In this document: positions 54,472-63,189 of the stretch, in pieces
Layout of the letters: every line of letters begins with the position of its first letter
Position numbering within the stretch: position 1 is the stretch's first letter
Assembly (NCBI GenBank): GCA_046330285.1
Contig: JAXLSX010000011.1
Coordinates: 53,174-117,173 of the forward strand
Source of the DNA: RHKX01 sp046330285
GTDB lineage: Bacteria > Actinomycetota > Thermoleophilia > Solirubrobacterales > 70-9
DNA length: 64,000 nucleotides
Direction: 5' to 3'
Notes under the pieces: generated by a model
The model's database searches: none
Seen by the model: the letters and a program-made list of their open reading frames with translations, nothing else
What the model was told of the DNA's origin: nothing
Made by a program: the position numbers and the translations under genes

Positions 54472-56201
54472 AGCCGGAAGTCGACCGTGTAGTCGACCGA
54501 CTCCGGCCCCGGGCTCGCGCAGGACTTCGCGACCCGGAACCAGATCACGCTGTTGTCGGAGTACCACCCCGATCCGCGCTCGAGGACGTTCGGACCGCCG
54601 TTCCCGTCGAGGGCGAGCGTCACCTGGTTGCGATCGGTCCGCACCTGCAACGAGTAACAGGTGCCGGCACCGTCAGCCTCATCCTTGCCGCCGCTCGTCC
54701 GGAACGTCAGGGCCATGTCGTTGACGCAGATCCCGCCGGTGGCCTTGACCCGGTACCAGACCGGCGCCGACTGGTTGCCCTGCACGTACCCGTCGACGTC
54801 GCTGTGCGTTCGGGTGTCGGAGTGGATCGTGCCGCTGAACGAGGTCTGTGACGCGCTGTCGCTGCACGACCTCGAGCCGAGGTCGATCGCCGTCTCCTCG
54901 GTCGTGTGACCGGGGTTCGGCTGGACCTGCTCGCAACCGTCCGTGATGTCGCGGTTGACGTCGTAGTTCTCACCGCGGCACCCCATGGTCCAGGCCGACT
55001 CGTAGGAGGCCGTCAGCTGCGAGTTCGAGCCGTCGGCGGCGCCGATCGTCGCCCGGACCTCGTCCCGGCCCGGCACGGTCGCCGTGCAGGTCGAACCCGA
55101 GCAGGGGCGCCCACCCACCGTGAACGTCGCCTGCGAGGTGACGTCGCCGAGCGAGTTGCCGTAGGCGTCGCGACCCTCGGCCGCCCAGGTCCGCGCCCGT
55201 GGCAGGCTCGGCCCCGAGTAGGTGGCGTTGGCGCCGGCCGGCTGCTGCGGTGCGAGCACCCCGGTCGCGCCGGGACCGACCGGGCTGAGGACGAGCCGGG
55301 AAAGGGGCCCGGCCTCGATCGTCGTCTCCGATCCGGCCGAGTGGCCCTGGTAGACCGCCTCGATCCAGTGCAGACCCCGCATCGTTCCGTTGCAGGTCGT
55401 CGTGTCGCAGGAACCCGAGGGGTCGATCAACAGCTCGTAGCCGCCGTCGATCGTCCCGAGCCCGTTCCCGTAGGCATCCTCGCCCTTGACGACGGGCGTG
55501 AAGCGCTCGCCGGCCGTCGCCGTCGCCGGCGTGCTCACGTCGATCGCCGCGAGCGGGCCGGGGTCAACCCGGACCGCGGCCTGGGCCGTGGCGCCGCCGG
55601 CGGCGGCGCGGACGGAGTAATCGCCGGCCTCGGTCGCCGAGCAGCTCCCGCCCGAGCACTTGCCCGCCGGAGACATCCGCAGCTCAACCGCACCGGGGGC
55701 ACTCAGGGGATTGCCGTAGGCGTCGCGACCGCTGACCTTCGGGGTGAACGACTGGCCCGCGGTCACCTTGGCGGGCGCGGTCAGGCCGATCTCCCGCACC
55801 GGTCCGGGCGTGACCTGGACCGAGAGCGCACCGGACACGGCCGGCTTGCCGGTTCCGGCCGCCTTCAGCTCCGTCGCACCCGCCTTCGTCAGGACGACCC
55901 CGGCGAAGACATGACGCCCGCGGTCGGAACGCTTGAACCGGTACGCCGCCGGCACCTGGCCGCCGGTGACCGGCGCAATGGTGACGGTCCCGCGGTAGTC
56001 CTTCGCCGGCTTGCCCTTGGCGGTCAGCGCGGTCACGGTGACGCCGGTCTGCTGACCGGCCGCCACGCTGGCCGGAGCGCTCAGCCCCAGCTTCACCGCC
56101 GGCTTCGGCTTCGGCTTCGCCGCCCCGGCCGCCGGTACGGCCGCGAACGACAGCACCGCCGCCAGCCCGCATGCCGTTCTCCTCAAGTTCTTCCTGCTCA
56201 T
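54468..56201 (-). CDS. Secreted protein with repeated Ig/filamin-like domains
   Basis: 577 residues. Signal peptide (ACGLAAVLSFAAVPAAGAA) and at least four beta-sandwich repeats, each opening like LTAPAKVTAGQSFTPKVSGR and containing DAYGNPL or DAYGNGL (near 155, 245, 340). A C-terminal domain (about 400-577) has eight cysteines and likely binds metal or sugar. ATG 56201 follows GGAGG by 8 nt. The 3' end overlaps the synthetase end by 4 bp. Probably a surface protein, not part of the catabolic system. Confidence 0.75.
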   Translation of the reverse strand: MSRKNLRRTACGLAAVLSFAAVPAAGAAKPKPKPAVKLGLSAPASVAAGQQTGVTVTALTAKGKPAKDYRGTVTIAPVTGGQVPAAYRFKRSDRGRHVFAGVVLTKAGATELKAAGTGKPAVSGALSVQVTPGPVREIGLTAPAKVTAGQSFTPKVSGRDAYGNPLSAPGAVELRMSPAGKCSGGSCSATEAGDYSVRAAAGGATAQAAVRVDPGPLAAIDVSTPATATAGERFTPVVKGEDAYGNGLGTIDGGYELLIDPSGSCDTTTCNGTMRGLHWIEAVYQGHSAGSETTIEAGPLSRLVLSPVGPGATGVLAPQQPAGANATYSGPSLPRARTWAAEGRDAYGNSLGDVTSQATFTVGGRPCSGSTCTATVPGRDEVRATIGAADGSNSQLTASYESAWTMGCRGENYDVNRDITDGCEQVQPNPGHTTEETAIDLGSRSCSDSASQTSFSGTIHSDTRTHSDVDGYVQGNQSAPVWYRVKATGGICVNDMALTFRTSGGKDEADGAGTCYSLQVRTDRNQVTLALDGNGGPNVLERGSGWYSDNSVIWFRVAKSCASPGPESVDYTVDFRL

Positions 56202-56369
56202 TTTGTCTGCCTCCAGTCGTTTCGATTGACGCTGGAGCGAAGGTATGAGCGGACCGCGGCCGCGGAATCGGCCCGAGGAACGATTCCGGGGTAGGCCGCA
56301 GGGACGCCACCGGGGTCATCCGAAAGGACGAGAACCAGGCCGCGCGTATGGCGGCGCAGTGCCGGGACA

Positions 56370-56405
56370 GCGCAGTCGAGCAGCCCGGAGGGCTGCGAGT
56401 CGCGC
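56370..56405 (-). repeat. CGACT hairpin family, copy 2 (3' of the aminotransferase)
   Basis: Read on the minus strand: GCGC-GACTC-GCAGCCC-TCC-GGGCTGC-TCGACT-GCGC, starting 6 nt after the aminotransferase stop, with TAGACAACC before it. Acts most likely as a transcript end. Confidence 0.7.
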
Positions 56406-56411
56406 GGTTGT

Positions 56412-57785
56412 CTAAGCGGGGACGCCCGCCTCGAGCTGCTCGGCCGCGTGCGTGAGGCCGATCCGGAGGATGTCGGTGATCTCCTCGAACAGGCCGATGT
56501 CGGCGACGAGCGGCGGCGCGATCTGGACGAACGGCTCGGCGCGGTCGTCGAGGCGGCAGATCATCCCGTTCTCGAAGAGCTTGTCGGAGAGGACGTCCTT
56601 GAGCAGCCAGCCCGCCTCCTCCTCGGTCAGCGGCTCCCGCGTCTCCTGATCCTTGACGCACTCGATGGCGAAGAAGTGGCCGAGGCCGCGGACGTCGCCG
56701 ACGATCGGGATGTCCTTCAGGCTCTCGAGCAGCTCGAGGGCACGCGGCTCGTTCGAGCGGACGTTGTCGAGCACGTTCTCCCGCTCCATGATCTCGATCG
56801 CCTTCAGCGCGATCGCCGATCCGACTGGGTGGCCGCCGAAGGTGATCCCGTGCAGGTAGTCGTTCCGGCCCGTGAGGAACGGCTCGGCGACCTTGTCGTT
56901 CATCAGCAGGCCGCCCATCGAGAAGTGGGCCCCGGTGAGTCCCTTGGCGAACGTGATCATGTCCGGCTGCGAGCCGAGGCGCTGGGCGCCGAACCACTCG
57001 CCGATCCGGCCGTAGGCGCAGATCACCTCGTCGGAGACGAGCAGGATTCCGTACTTGTCGCAGATCTCCCGGAGGCCGTCCCAGTAACCCGCCGGCGGGA
57101 CGATCGAGCCGCCCGCGTTCTGGACCGGCTCCATGATGATCATCGCGATCGTCTCCGGCCGCTCGAAGTCGATGACGTCCTCGATCTCGGCCAGCAGCGC
57201 CGCCGTGAAGGCCGCATCGTCGTGGCCGGCATGGTGGCGGTAGGCGTTGGTCGAGGAGACGTGGCGGGTCGGGATCGCCGGCGGCTCGAACGGAGTCCGG
57301 CAGACCGGGATCCCGGTGAAGGAGAGGGCGCCGAGCGAGGTGCCGTGGTAGGCGTCACGGCGGGCGATGACCTTCTTCCGCTCGGGCTCGCCGTTGGCCT
57401 GATGCCACTGGCGGGCCATCTTGTAGGCGGACTCGACCGACTCCGAGCCGCCCGAGGTGAAGAACGTGCGCTCGAACCCGTCGGGGGCGAGCTCGGCCAG
57501 CTTCGTCGCCAGCTCGATCGACGGCGGATGCGCGGTCGTCCAGTTCGTCGTGAACGGGAGCGTCGCCATCTGCGCCGCCGCGGCCGCGCCGATCTCCTCG
57601 CCGTGGGAGTGCCCGAGGTTGGTGCAGTAGAGGCCGGAGAGGCCGTCGATGTAACGGGTGCCCTTGTCGTCGTAGATGTGGCAGCCGTCGCCTCTGACGA
57701 GGACGGGGATGTCCTCGGCCTCGAGCGTCATGTCGGAGAAATGCAGCATCAGGTGCTGCTTGGCGAGTGTCTGGAGATCTGTCAT
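56412..57785 (-). CDS. Class III (omega) aminotransferase
   Basis: 457 residues. PLP-dependent transfer of a terminal amino group, putrescine/GABA/omega-amino acid type. TFFTSGGSESVESAYKMA binds the phosphate, VSDEVICAYGR holds the PLP-Asp, and the Schiff-base Lys is in TFAKGLTGAHFSMG (near 281). ATG 57785 lies 8 nt after TAGACT (57799-57794). Divergent from the third PYROXD2-like gene, with the operator overlapping both -35 regions. Confidence 0.92.
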   Translation of the reverse strand: MTDLQTLAKQHLMLHFSDMTLEAEDIPVLVRGDGCHIYDDKGTRYIDGLSGLYCTNLGHSHGEEIGAAAAAQMATLPFTTNWTTAHPPSIELATKLAELAPDGFERTFFTSGGSESVESAYKMARQWHQANGEPERKKVIARRDAYHGTSLGALSFTGIPVCRTPFEPPAIPTRHVSSTNAYRHHAGHDDAAFTAALLAEIEDVIDFERPETIAMIIMEPVQNAGGSIVPPAGYWDGLREICDKYGILLVSDEVICAYGRIGEWFGAQRLGSQPDMITFAKGLTGAHFSMGGLLMNDKVAEPFLTGRNDYLHGITFGGHPVGSAIALKAIEIMERENVLDNVRSNEPRALELLESLKDIPIVGDVRGLGHFFAIECVKDQETREPLTEEEAGWLLKDVLSDKLFENGMICRLDDRAEPFVQIAPPLVADIGLFEEITDILRIGLTHAAEQLEAGVPA

Positions 57786-57793
57786 CGCCGGGG

Positions 57794-57799
57794 AGTCTA
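57794..57799 (-). promoter_or_regulatory. -10 box TAGACT of the aminotransferase gene
   Basis: Minus strand, 8 nt before ATG 57785. Its -35 position falls at the edge of operator copy 3. Confidence 0.5.
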
Positions 57800-57818
57800 G
57801 GGGGTGCGGGGGCGGTCG

Positions 57819-57834
57819 TTGACCTTGTAGTCAA
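57819..57834. promoter_or_regulatory. Operator copy 3, TTGACC-N4-AGTCAA
   Basis: TTGACCTTGTAGTCAA. Covers TTGTAG (57825-57830), which is 17 nt before the plus-strand -10 box, and touches the minus-strand -35 position, so one bound repressor could block both genes. Confidence 0.65.
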
Positions 57835-57847
57835 TTGAACGATCTGT

Positions 57848-57853
57848 TAGCTT
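57848..57853 (+). promoter_or_regulatory. -10 box TAGCTT of the third PYROXD2-like gene
   Basis: TAGCTT followed after 7 nt by ATG 57861, a leaderless arrangement. Confidence 0.5.
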
Positions 57854-57860
57854 TCCGCAG

Positions 57861-59564
57861 ATGGAGAGCACAGGGAGCACCACCGTGTCCGGGTCCACTT
57901 CGATGAACGGGAGCGCCCCCGCGACGGCGTCCGGAGGTGGCAACTGGGACGCGATCGTGGTCGGCGGCGGCCACAACGGACTGACGACCGGTGCCTACCT
58001 CGCCCACGCCGGTCTGCGGACCCTGATCCTCGAGCGCCGTCCGATCCTCGGCGGCGCCTGCGTGACCGAAGAGGTCTGGCCCGGCGCCCGCGTCTCCCGC
58101 TGCTCCTACGTCGTCTCGATGCTGCAGCCGAAGGTCGTCGCCGACCTCGAGCTGAAGCGCTACGGCTACAAGGCCTACCCCCTCGATCCCGCCTACGCGG
58201 CGATGACCCCGGAGGGGCCGATCATCTTCCACGACGACGTCGTCAAGACCCAGGAGTCGATCGCCCGCTTCAGCAAGAAGGACGCCGAGGCCTACGGCAA
58301 GTTCGAGGAACTGCTGTTCATGGCGGCCGACTTCGTCCGCCCGATGATGATCCGCAACCCCCCGGCCCCCGGGTCGAAGGCTCCCGCGGACGTCGCCGGC
58401 CTGCTGAAGGAAGCCGGCCGGGTCGCCGGGATGTCCCAGCGCGACGTCCAGCAGCTGATCCGGATCTTCACGATGTCGGTCGGCGACTGGCTCGACAGCC
58501 TCTTCGAGAACGACTACCTGAAGGGCTCGATCGCCTCGACCGGCGTCGTCGGCGTCTGGGCCGGCCCCTACTCCCCCGGCACCGCCTACAACCTCCTCCA
58601 CCACGCGCTCGGCGAGCTCGACGGACAGGTCGGCTCCTGGGGCCAGGTCGTCGGCGGCATGGGTGCGATCAGCGAGGCGATCGCCTCGAGCGCACGCGCC
58701 GCGGGCGCCGAGATCAGGACCGACGCCGAGGTCGTCAGCATCGACTCGGCCGGCGGCCGCGTCACCGGCGTGACGCTCGCCGACGGCTCCGTCCACCGGG
58801 CGCCGATCGTCGCCTCGGGCGCCCACCCGAAGACGACGATCCTCGACCTCGCCGGCGGCGAGAACTTCCCGGACGAGATCCGCGAGGACATGGAGGCCTA
58901 CCGGACCCGCGGCGCCTCGGTGAAGATCAACATGGTCCTCTCCGAGGCCCCGGTATACGAGGGTCTGAGCGAGGAGGACTCCAAGCACCTGCTCACGGCC
59001 GGGGTCAACTGGTGCCCGTCGCTCGACTACCTCGAGCGCGCCTGGCAGGACGCCGTCCGCGGCGTGCCCGCCGAGAACCCCTACGTCGAGATGGAGGTCC
59101 CCTCCTCGGTCGATCCGTCGCTGACCGACGACGACCGCTGGATTGCGACGATGTTCACCCAGTACGGCCCGACCGAGCACGAGCAGTGGCCGGAGGGCTC
59201 GCGCGAGAAGTACGCCGACACCTGCGTCGCGAGCATCGGTCAGTTCGCCACCAACCTCGAGGGATCGATCCTCGAGCGCGAGGTGCTGGCGCCGCCGGAT
59301 CTCGAGGACATCTTCGGCCTCGTCGACGGCTCGATCTTCCAGGGCGAGCAGGACATCGCGCAGATGGCGTTCATGCGCCCGACTCCCGGGCTGGCGAAGT
59401 ACTCGACCCCGCTCCACGGCCTCTATCTCTGCGGAGCCGGCACCCACCCCGGCGGCGGCGTCATGGCCGCCTCCGGTCACAACGCGGCGCAGCGGATCCT
59501 CAAGGACCGCCGTCGCGAGGGCGGCCTGCGGGGCCGCCTCGCCCGGCGCCGGGCGACGGCCTGA
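57861..59564 (+). CDS. PYROXD2-like FAD-dependent oxidoreductase, paralogue C
   Basis: 567 residues. FAD segment DAIVVGGGHNGLTTGAYLAH begins near residue 33 after a low-complexity Gly/Ser/Thr leader, then RRPILGGACVTEEVWPGARV and the C-terminal LCGAGTHPGGGVMAASGHNA. More distant from A and B than they are from each other. It stands alone opposite the aminotransferase under the shared operator, so it belongs to the same pathway. Confidence 0.87.
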   Translation: MESTGSTTVSGSTSMNGSAPATASGGGNWDAIVVGGGHNGLTTGAYLAHAGLRTLILERRPILGGACVTEEVWPGARVSRCSYVVSMLQPKVVADLELKRYGYKAYPLDPAYAAMTPEGPIIFHDDVVKTQESIARFSKKDAEAYGKFEELLFMAADFVRPMMIRNPPAPGSKAPADVAGLLKEAGRVAGMSQRDVQQLIRIFTMSVGDWLDSLFENDYLKGSIASTGVVGVWAGPYSPGTAYNLLHHALGELDGQVGSWGQVVGGMGAISEAIASSARAAGAEIRTDAEVVSIDSAGGRVTGVTLADGSVHRAPIVASGAHPKTTILDLAGGENFPDEIREDMEAYRTRGASVKINMVLSEAPVYEGLSEEDSKHLLTAGVNWCPSLDYLERAWQDAVRGVPAENPYVEMEVPSSVDPSLTDDDRWIATMFTQYGPTEHEQWPEGSREKYADTCVASIGQFATNLEGSILEREVLAPPDLEDIFGLVDGSIFQGEQDIAQMAFMRPTPGLAKYSTPLHGLYLCGAGTHPGGGVMAASGHNAAQRILKDRRREGGLRGRLARRRATA

Positions 59565-59591
59565 GTCGCCCGCGCCGGGCGGGGGCGGCGC

Positions 59592-59597
59592 TACCCT
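59592..59597 (+). promoter_or_regulatory. -10 box TACCCT
   Basis: TACCCT followed after exactly 6 nt by GTG 59604. Confidence 0.45.
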
Positions 59598-59603
59598 GAA
59601 CGG

Positions 59604-60059
59604 GTGCTGCCGTTAGCCATCAGCAACGGCGAGGTGATCATCGTCGTCGTCCTCCTGGTCGCACCGATCGCCGCGATCGCGTTCGCGGGCTCGGGCGCCG
59701 TCTATCGCGAGATCGGCAAGGGGACCTTTGCGATGGATCACGACGGCGCCAAGCCCGGCGCCGACCTCGGATCGACGATGAGCAGGGCGGCCCGCGAGGC
59801 CGAGATCCGGCAGATGCTCGAGGCGAAGGCGTTTCGCCAGATCGAGCGCGGCGAGACCCCGATCGACATCGAGGCCGAGCTGCGGCGCATCACCGCCCCC
59901 GCGGCGGTCCAGTTGAAGGCCGATCCGGCGTTGGTCGCCGAGGTCCGCCAGCTGGTCGTCGCCCGCAACCAGCGCCGGGCCCGGCAGGGGAAGGAGCCGC
60001 TCGACGTCGAGGCCGAGGTCGCCCGCCAATTGACCGATTTGGAATCTCTCGGTCAATAG
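59604..60059 (+). CDS. Small membrane-anchored protein with repeated helical C-terminal motif
   Basis: 151 residues. One N-terminal membrane segment (GEVIIVVVLLVAPIAAIAFA), then a charged helical part. Two short segments are alike: RQIERGETPIDIEAELRR and RRARQGKEPLDVEAEVAR, near residues 76 and 131, an internal duplication of an R-x-G-x-x-P-[IL]-D-[IV]-E-A-E motif that recalls SHOCT-like or DUF tails. Function unknown. A CGACT hairpin follows the stop by 10 nt. Confidence 0.7.
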   Translation: MLPLAISNGEVIIVVVLLVAPIAAIAFAGSGAVYREIGKGTFAMDHDGAKPGADLGSTMSRAAREAEIRQMLEAKAFRQIERGETPIDIEAELRRITAPAAVQLKADPALVAEVRQLVVARNQRRARQGKEPLDVEAEVARQLTDLESLGQ

Positions 60060-60069
60060 CCAGACAACC

Positions 60070-60105
60070 GCACGACTCGCGGCCCTCCGGGCCGCTCGAC
60101 TGTGC
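60070..60105 (+). repeat. CGACT hairpin family, copy 3
   Basis: GCAC-GACTC-GCGGCCC-TCC-GGGCCGC-TCGACT-GTGC. Compared with copies 1 and 2 the outer pair changed GCGC/GCGC to GCAC/GTGC and the inner A-T to G-C, both compensated. Confidence 0.7.
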
Positions 60106-60131
60106 AACCCCGGCACGACGGGCCTCCGGTG

Positions 60132-60137
60132 TATAAA
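60132..60137 (+). promoter_or_regulatory. -10 box TATAAA
   Basis: TATAAA followed after 10 nt by GTG 60148. Confidence 0.5.
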
Positions 60138-60147
60138 CGCACTCGCA

Positions 60148-60482
60148 GTGGCCGACATCGGAGACATCTACGAGCTCGATCAGCTCGCCGTCCAGCCGGG
60201 GACCTACGTCAACCCTCAGACCGAGGTCGTGATCATCGTCGAGGACTCGGCGACGGTCGACCAGGAGGTCTTCGAGGAGGAGGCGACCGAGGGCACCGAG
60301 TGGGTCCGCGTCTCCGACGAGGTCCCGGTCGACGAAACCATGCTCGAGGAGGCGCTTGAGGAGTTCCACAGCCGCCGCCATCCCGGAGCCGCATCGCAGG
60401 CGACGAGCATCGCCGTCGACGACGCCCTCGACGAGGACGAAGAGGACGAGCTCGAGCCCGATCCCGACCTCGAGGACGAGGA

Positions 60483-60486
<4 letters not shown>
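60148..60486 (+). CDS. Small acidic protein of unknown function
   Basis: 112 residues, no family recognised. The first 60 residues form a compact, mixed-sheet region (TYVNPQTEVVIIVEDSATVD) and the tail is almost only Asp and Glu (ALDEDEEDELEPDPDLEDEE). GTG 60148 follows TATAAA. Its stop overlaps the start of the peroxiredoxin gene as ATGA, so a role in oxidative stress is possible but unproven. Confidence 0.65.
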
Positions 60487-60962
<476 letters not shown>

Positions 60963-60986
60963 CCCCGGCTCACGCCGGCCGCCGGA

Positions 60987-61985
60987 TCAGGCGGTGGCGA
61001 GGACGTAGACGAGGAACGCCGTGAACAGGCTGGCCCAGGTCGCGACCGGGATCAGCTCGAAGCGCCCCCGCGTGCGCAGGGTGAAGTAGGCGAGCGCGCC
61101 GCCGGCGAGGCCGAGGCCCGCCGAGACGATGGCGAAGCGGTCGAGCTCCCAGCCGGTCAGGGCGAGGCCGAAGGCGATCGGGATGGTCGACTGGAAGACC
61201 ATCGCGCCCGTGATGTTGCCGAGCGCGAGGCTGTCCTTGCCCTCCCGGATCCAGAAGAAGCTGTTGATCTTCTCCGGCAGCTCGGTGGCGAGCGGCGCGA
61301 GGATCAGCGAGAGGACGAGCGCCTCGACCCCGAGCGACTCGGCGACGTGGATCATCTCCTCGACGAAGAGGTGGGCGCCGCCGACGATCGCGGCGAGGCC
61401 GACGGCGAGCTGGAGGACGATCAGCTTCGTCGGCGGCTGATCGTCCTCGCCGCGATCCATGTAGAGGCGGCCGATCGTTTCCGCCTCCTGGACCTCGCCG
61501 CCGGAGCGCAACGTCGCCCGCACGTAGACCAGGTAGGAGACGAAGAAGACGGCGGCGAGCGGAAGGTGGAGGGCGTCTGGCAGAGCGACGCCCGCGAGCA
61601 GCCCGGCTCCGAAGAAGGCGAGGAAGAAGAGCAGGTCGCGGTCGAGCGTCTCGATGTCGGCCTTGAGGGCGAGACCCTGCTCGCGGCGGCGCTGGAACAG
61701 GAACGCCGAGGTCCCGACGAGGGCCATCGCGAGCGTCGCCAGCAGGAACGGTGCGCCGATGATCGCGCCGACTGCGACGTCCTCGGAGCCCTCGGAGCCG
61801 CCGATGATGGCGACGATCGGGATCAGCGTCTCCGGCATGGCGGTGCCGACCGCGGCGAGGATGCTGCCGGTCGCGCCCTGGCCGAGCTCGAGCCTGTGTC
61901 CCAGCCACTCGACCGCGTTCGTGAACACGAGCGCTCCCGCGAGGATGATCGCGAAGCTGATTGCGAGGAGGATTGCTGCGCCCAT
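60987..61985 (-). CDS. CaCA-family cation exchanger
   Basis: 332 residues, about ten membrane segments. The two alpha repeats are AVGTAMPETLIPIVAIIG (near 45) and LAPLATELPEKINSFFWI (near 220), the carboxylate-containing pore segments of sodium/calcium exchangers. ATG 61985 follows AAGGGAAC closely; an earlier in-frame start (62021) overlaps the next gene. Second gene of a pair with a CAX-type exchanger. Confidence 0.85.
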   Translation of the reverse strand: MGAAILLAISFAIILAGALVFTNAVEWLGHRLELGQGATGSILAAVGTAMPETLIPIVAIIGGSEGSEDVAVGAIIGAPFLLATLAMALVGTSAFLFQRRREQGLALKADIETLDRDLLFFLAFFGAGLLAGVALPDALHLPLAAVFFVSYLVYVRATLRSGGEVQEAETIGRLYMDRGEDDQPPTKLIVLQLAVGLAAIVGGAHLFVEEMIHVAESLGVEALVLSLILAPLATELPEKINSFFWIREGKDSLALGNITGAMVFQSTIPIAFGLALTGWELDRFAIVSAGLGLAGGALAYFTLRTRGRFELIPVATWASLFTAFLVYVLATA

Positions 61986-61995
61986 CGGTTCCCTT

Positions 61996-63189
61996 CTATG
62001 CCGCGAAGAACGCGATCGCAAACACGGCGTACACGGCCAGGAGCTGAACGCCCTCGAACCAGGTCGATTCTCCCTCGGAGGTGACCGCGTTGGCGATCAG
62101 CGCGGCGAGCAGGATCGCGCCGAGCTCGAAGCCGTTGAAGACGAGCGGCATCGGGCTCGGGCCGATCAGGAACGAGGCGAAGACGAGGGCCGGCGCGACG
62201 AACAGCGCGACCTGGGCGCTGGAGCCGATCGCGATGTTGACCGCGAGGTCCATCTTGCCCTTGAAGGCGACGAGGACCGCGACCCAGTGCTCGGCCGCGT
62301 TGCCGACGATCGCGACGACGATGGCGCCGATGAAGAACTCGCTGAGCCCGATCGACTCCGACGCCTCGGTGATCGATCCGACCAGCACCTCCGACATCAC
62401 GCCGACCGCGACGCCGGCGATCGCGAGTGCGATCACCGAGGTCCGGATCGACCAGCCCCAGGTGTCGTCGCCGGAATCGTCCGCTTCCACCTCCGTGGCT
62501 TCGCCGGTCGCCTCCGCCCCACCCCCGCCGTGACCGTCGGCGCGCGGGTTGAAGACGTCGCTGTGGGTATTGAGCGAGAAGAAGAGGCCGGCGATGTAAC
62601 AGAGGATCAGCACCCCGCTGACGGCGAGCGACAGGAGCTCCACCGTGGATCCGTAGTCGACGAGCTCCGGTCCGACCGACGGCAGCCCGCGACCTTCGAC
62701 GAGCTCGAAGATCGCCGGCATCAGCAGCGCCGCGGCCGCCAGGAACAGCATCGTCGACTGCGACGACGCGGCGGTCCGGTCGAACTTCTGGACCTCGCCG
62801 GGGCGGCCGATCCCGCCCGAGACCATCGCCGCCCCGAGCACGAGCAGCACGTTGCCGATGATCGAGCCGATGATCGAGGCCTTGACGACCTCCTGGAGGC
62901 CCTCGGCGAGCGCGAACAGGGCGATGATCAGCTCGGGCGCGTTGCCGAAGGTGACGTTGAGCAGTCCGCCGATGCCCGGTCCGGAGCGCTCCGCGAGCTC
63001 CTCCGTCGCCCGGCCCATCAGCGCTGCCGTCGGGATGATCCCGATCGCAGCCGCGAAGAAGATCATTCCCGCCGAGGCGCCGGCGATGTCGAGGCCGATC
63101 GCCAGCGGGATGAACGGCACCAGCAGGTAGGGCCATCCGTCGGGACCGAGGAAGAAGTCCCTGTTCAGAGCCGGTCCGCGGTCGTTCAT
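61996..63189 (-). CDS. Calcium/proton exchanger, CAX type
   Basis: 397 residues, 11 predicted membrane segments with an acidic loop in the middle (GEATEVEADDSGDD, near 230). Alpha repeats FGNAPELIIALFALA (near 78) and VGNAAEHWVAVLVAFKG (near 300). ATG 63189 overlaps the upstream stop as ATGA. Ca2+ export driven by protons is the likely role. Confidence 0.9.
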   Translation of the reverse strand: MNDRGPALNRDFFLGPDGWPYLLVPFIPLAIGLDIAGASAGMIFFAAAIGIIPTAALMGRATEELAERSGPGIGGLLNVTFGNAPELIIALFALAEGLQEVVKASIIGSIIGNVLLVLGAAMVSGGIGRPGEVQKFDRTAASSQSTMLFLAAAALLMPAIFELVEGRGLPSVGPELVDYGSTVELLSLAVSGVLILCYIAGLFFSLNTHSDVFNPRADGHGGGGAEATGEATEVEADDSGDDTWGWSIRTSVIALAIAGVAVGVMSEVLVGSITEASESIGLSEFFIGAIVVAIVGNAAEHWVAVLVAFKGKMDLAVNIAIGSSAQVALFVAPALVFASFLIGPSPMPLVFNGFELGAILLAALIANAVTSEGESTWFEGVQLLAVYAVFAIAFFAA

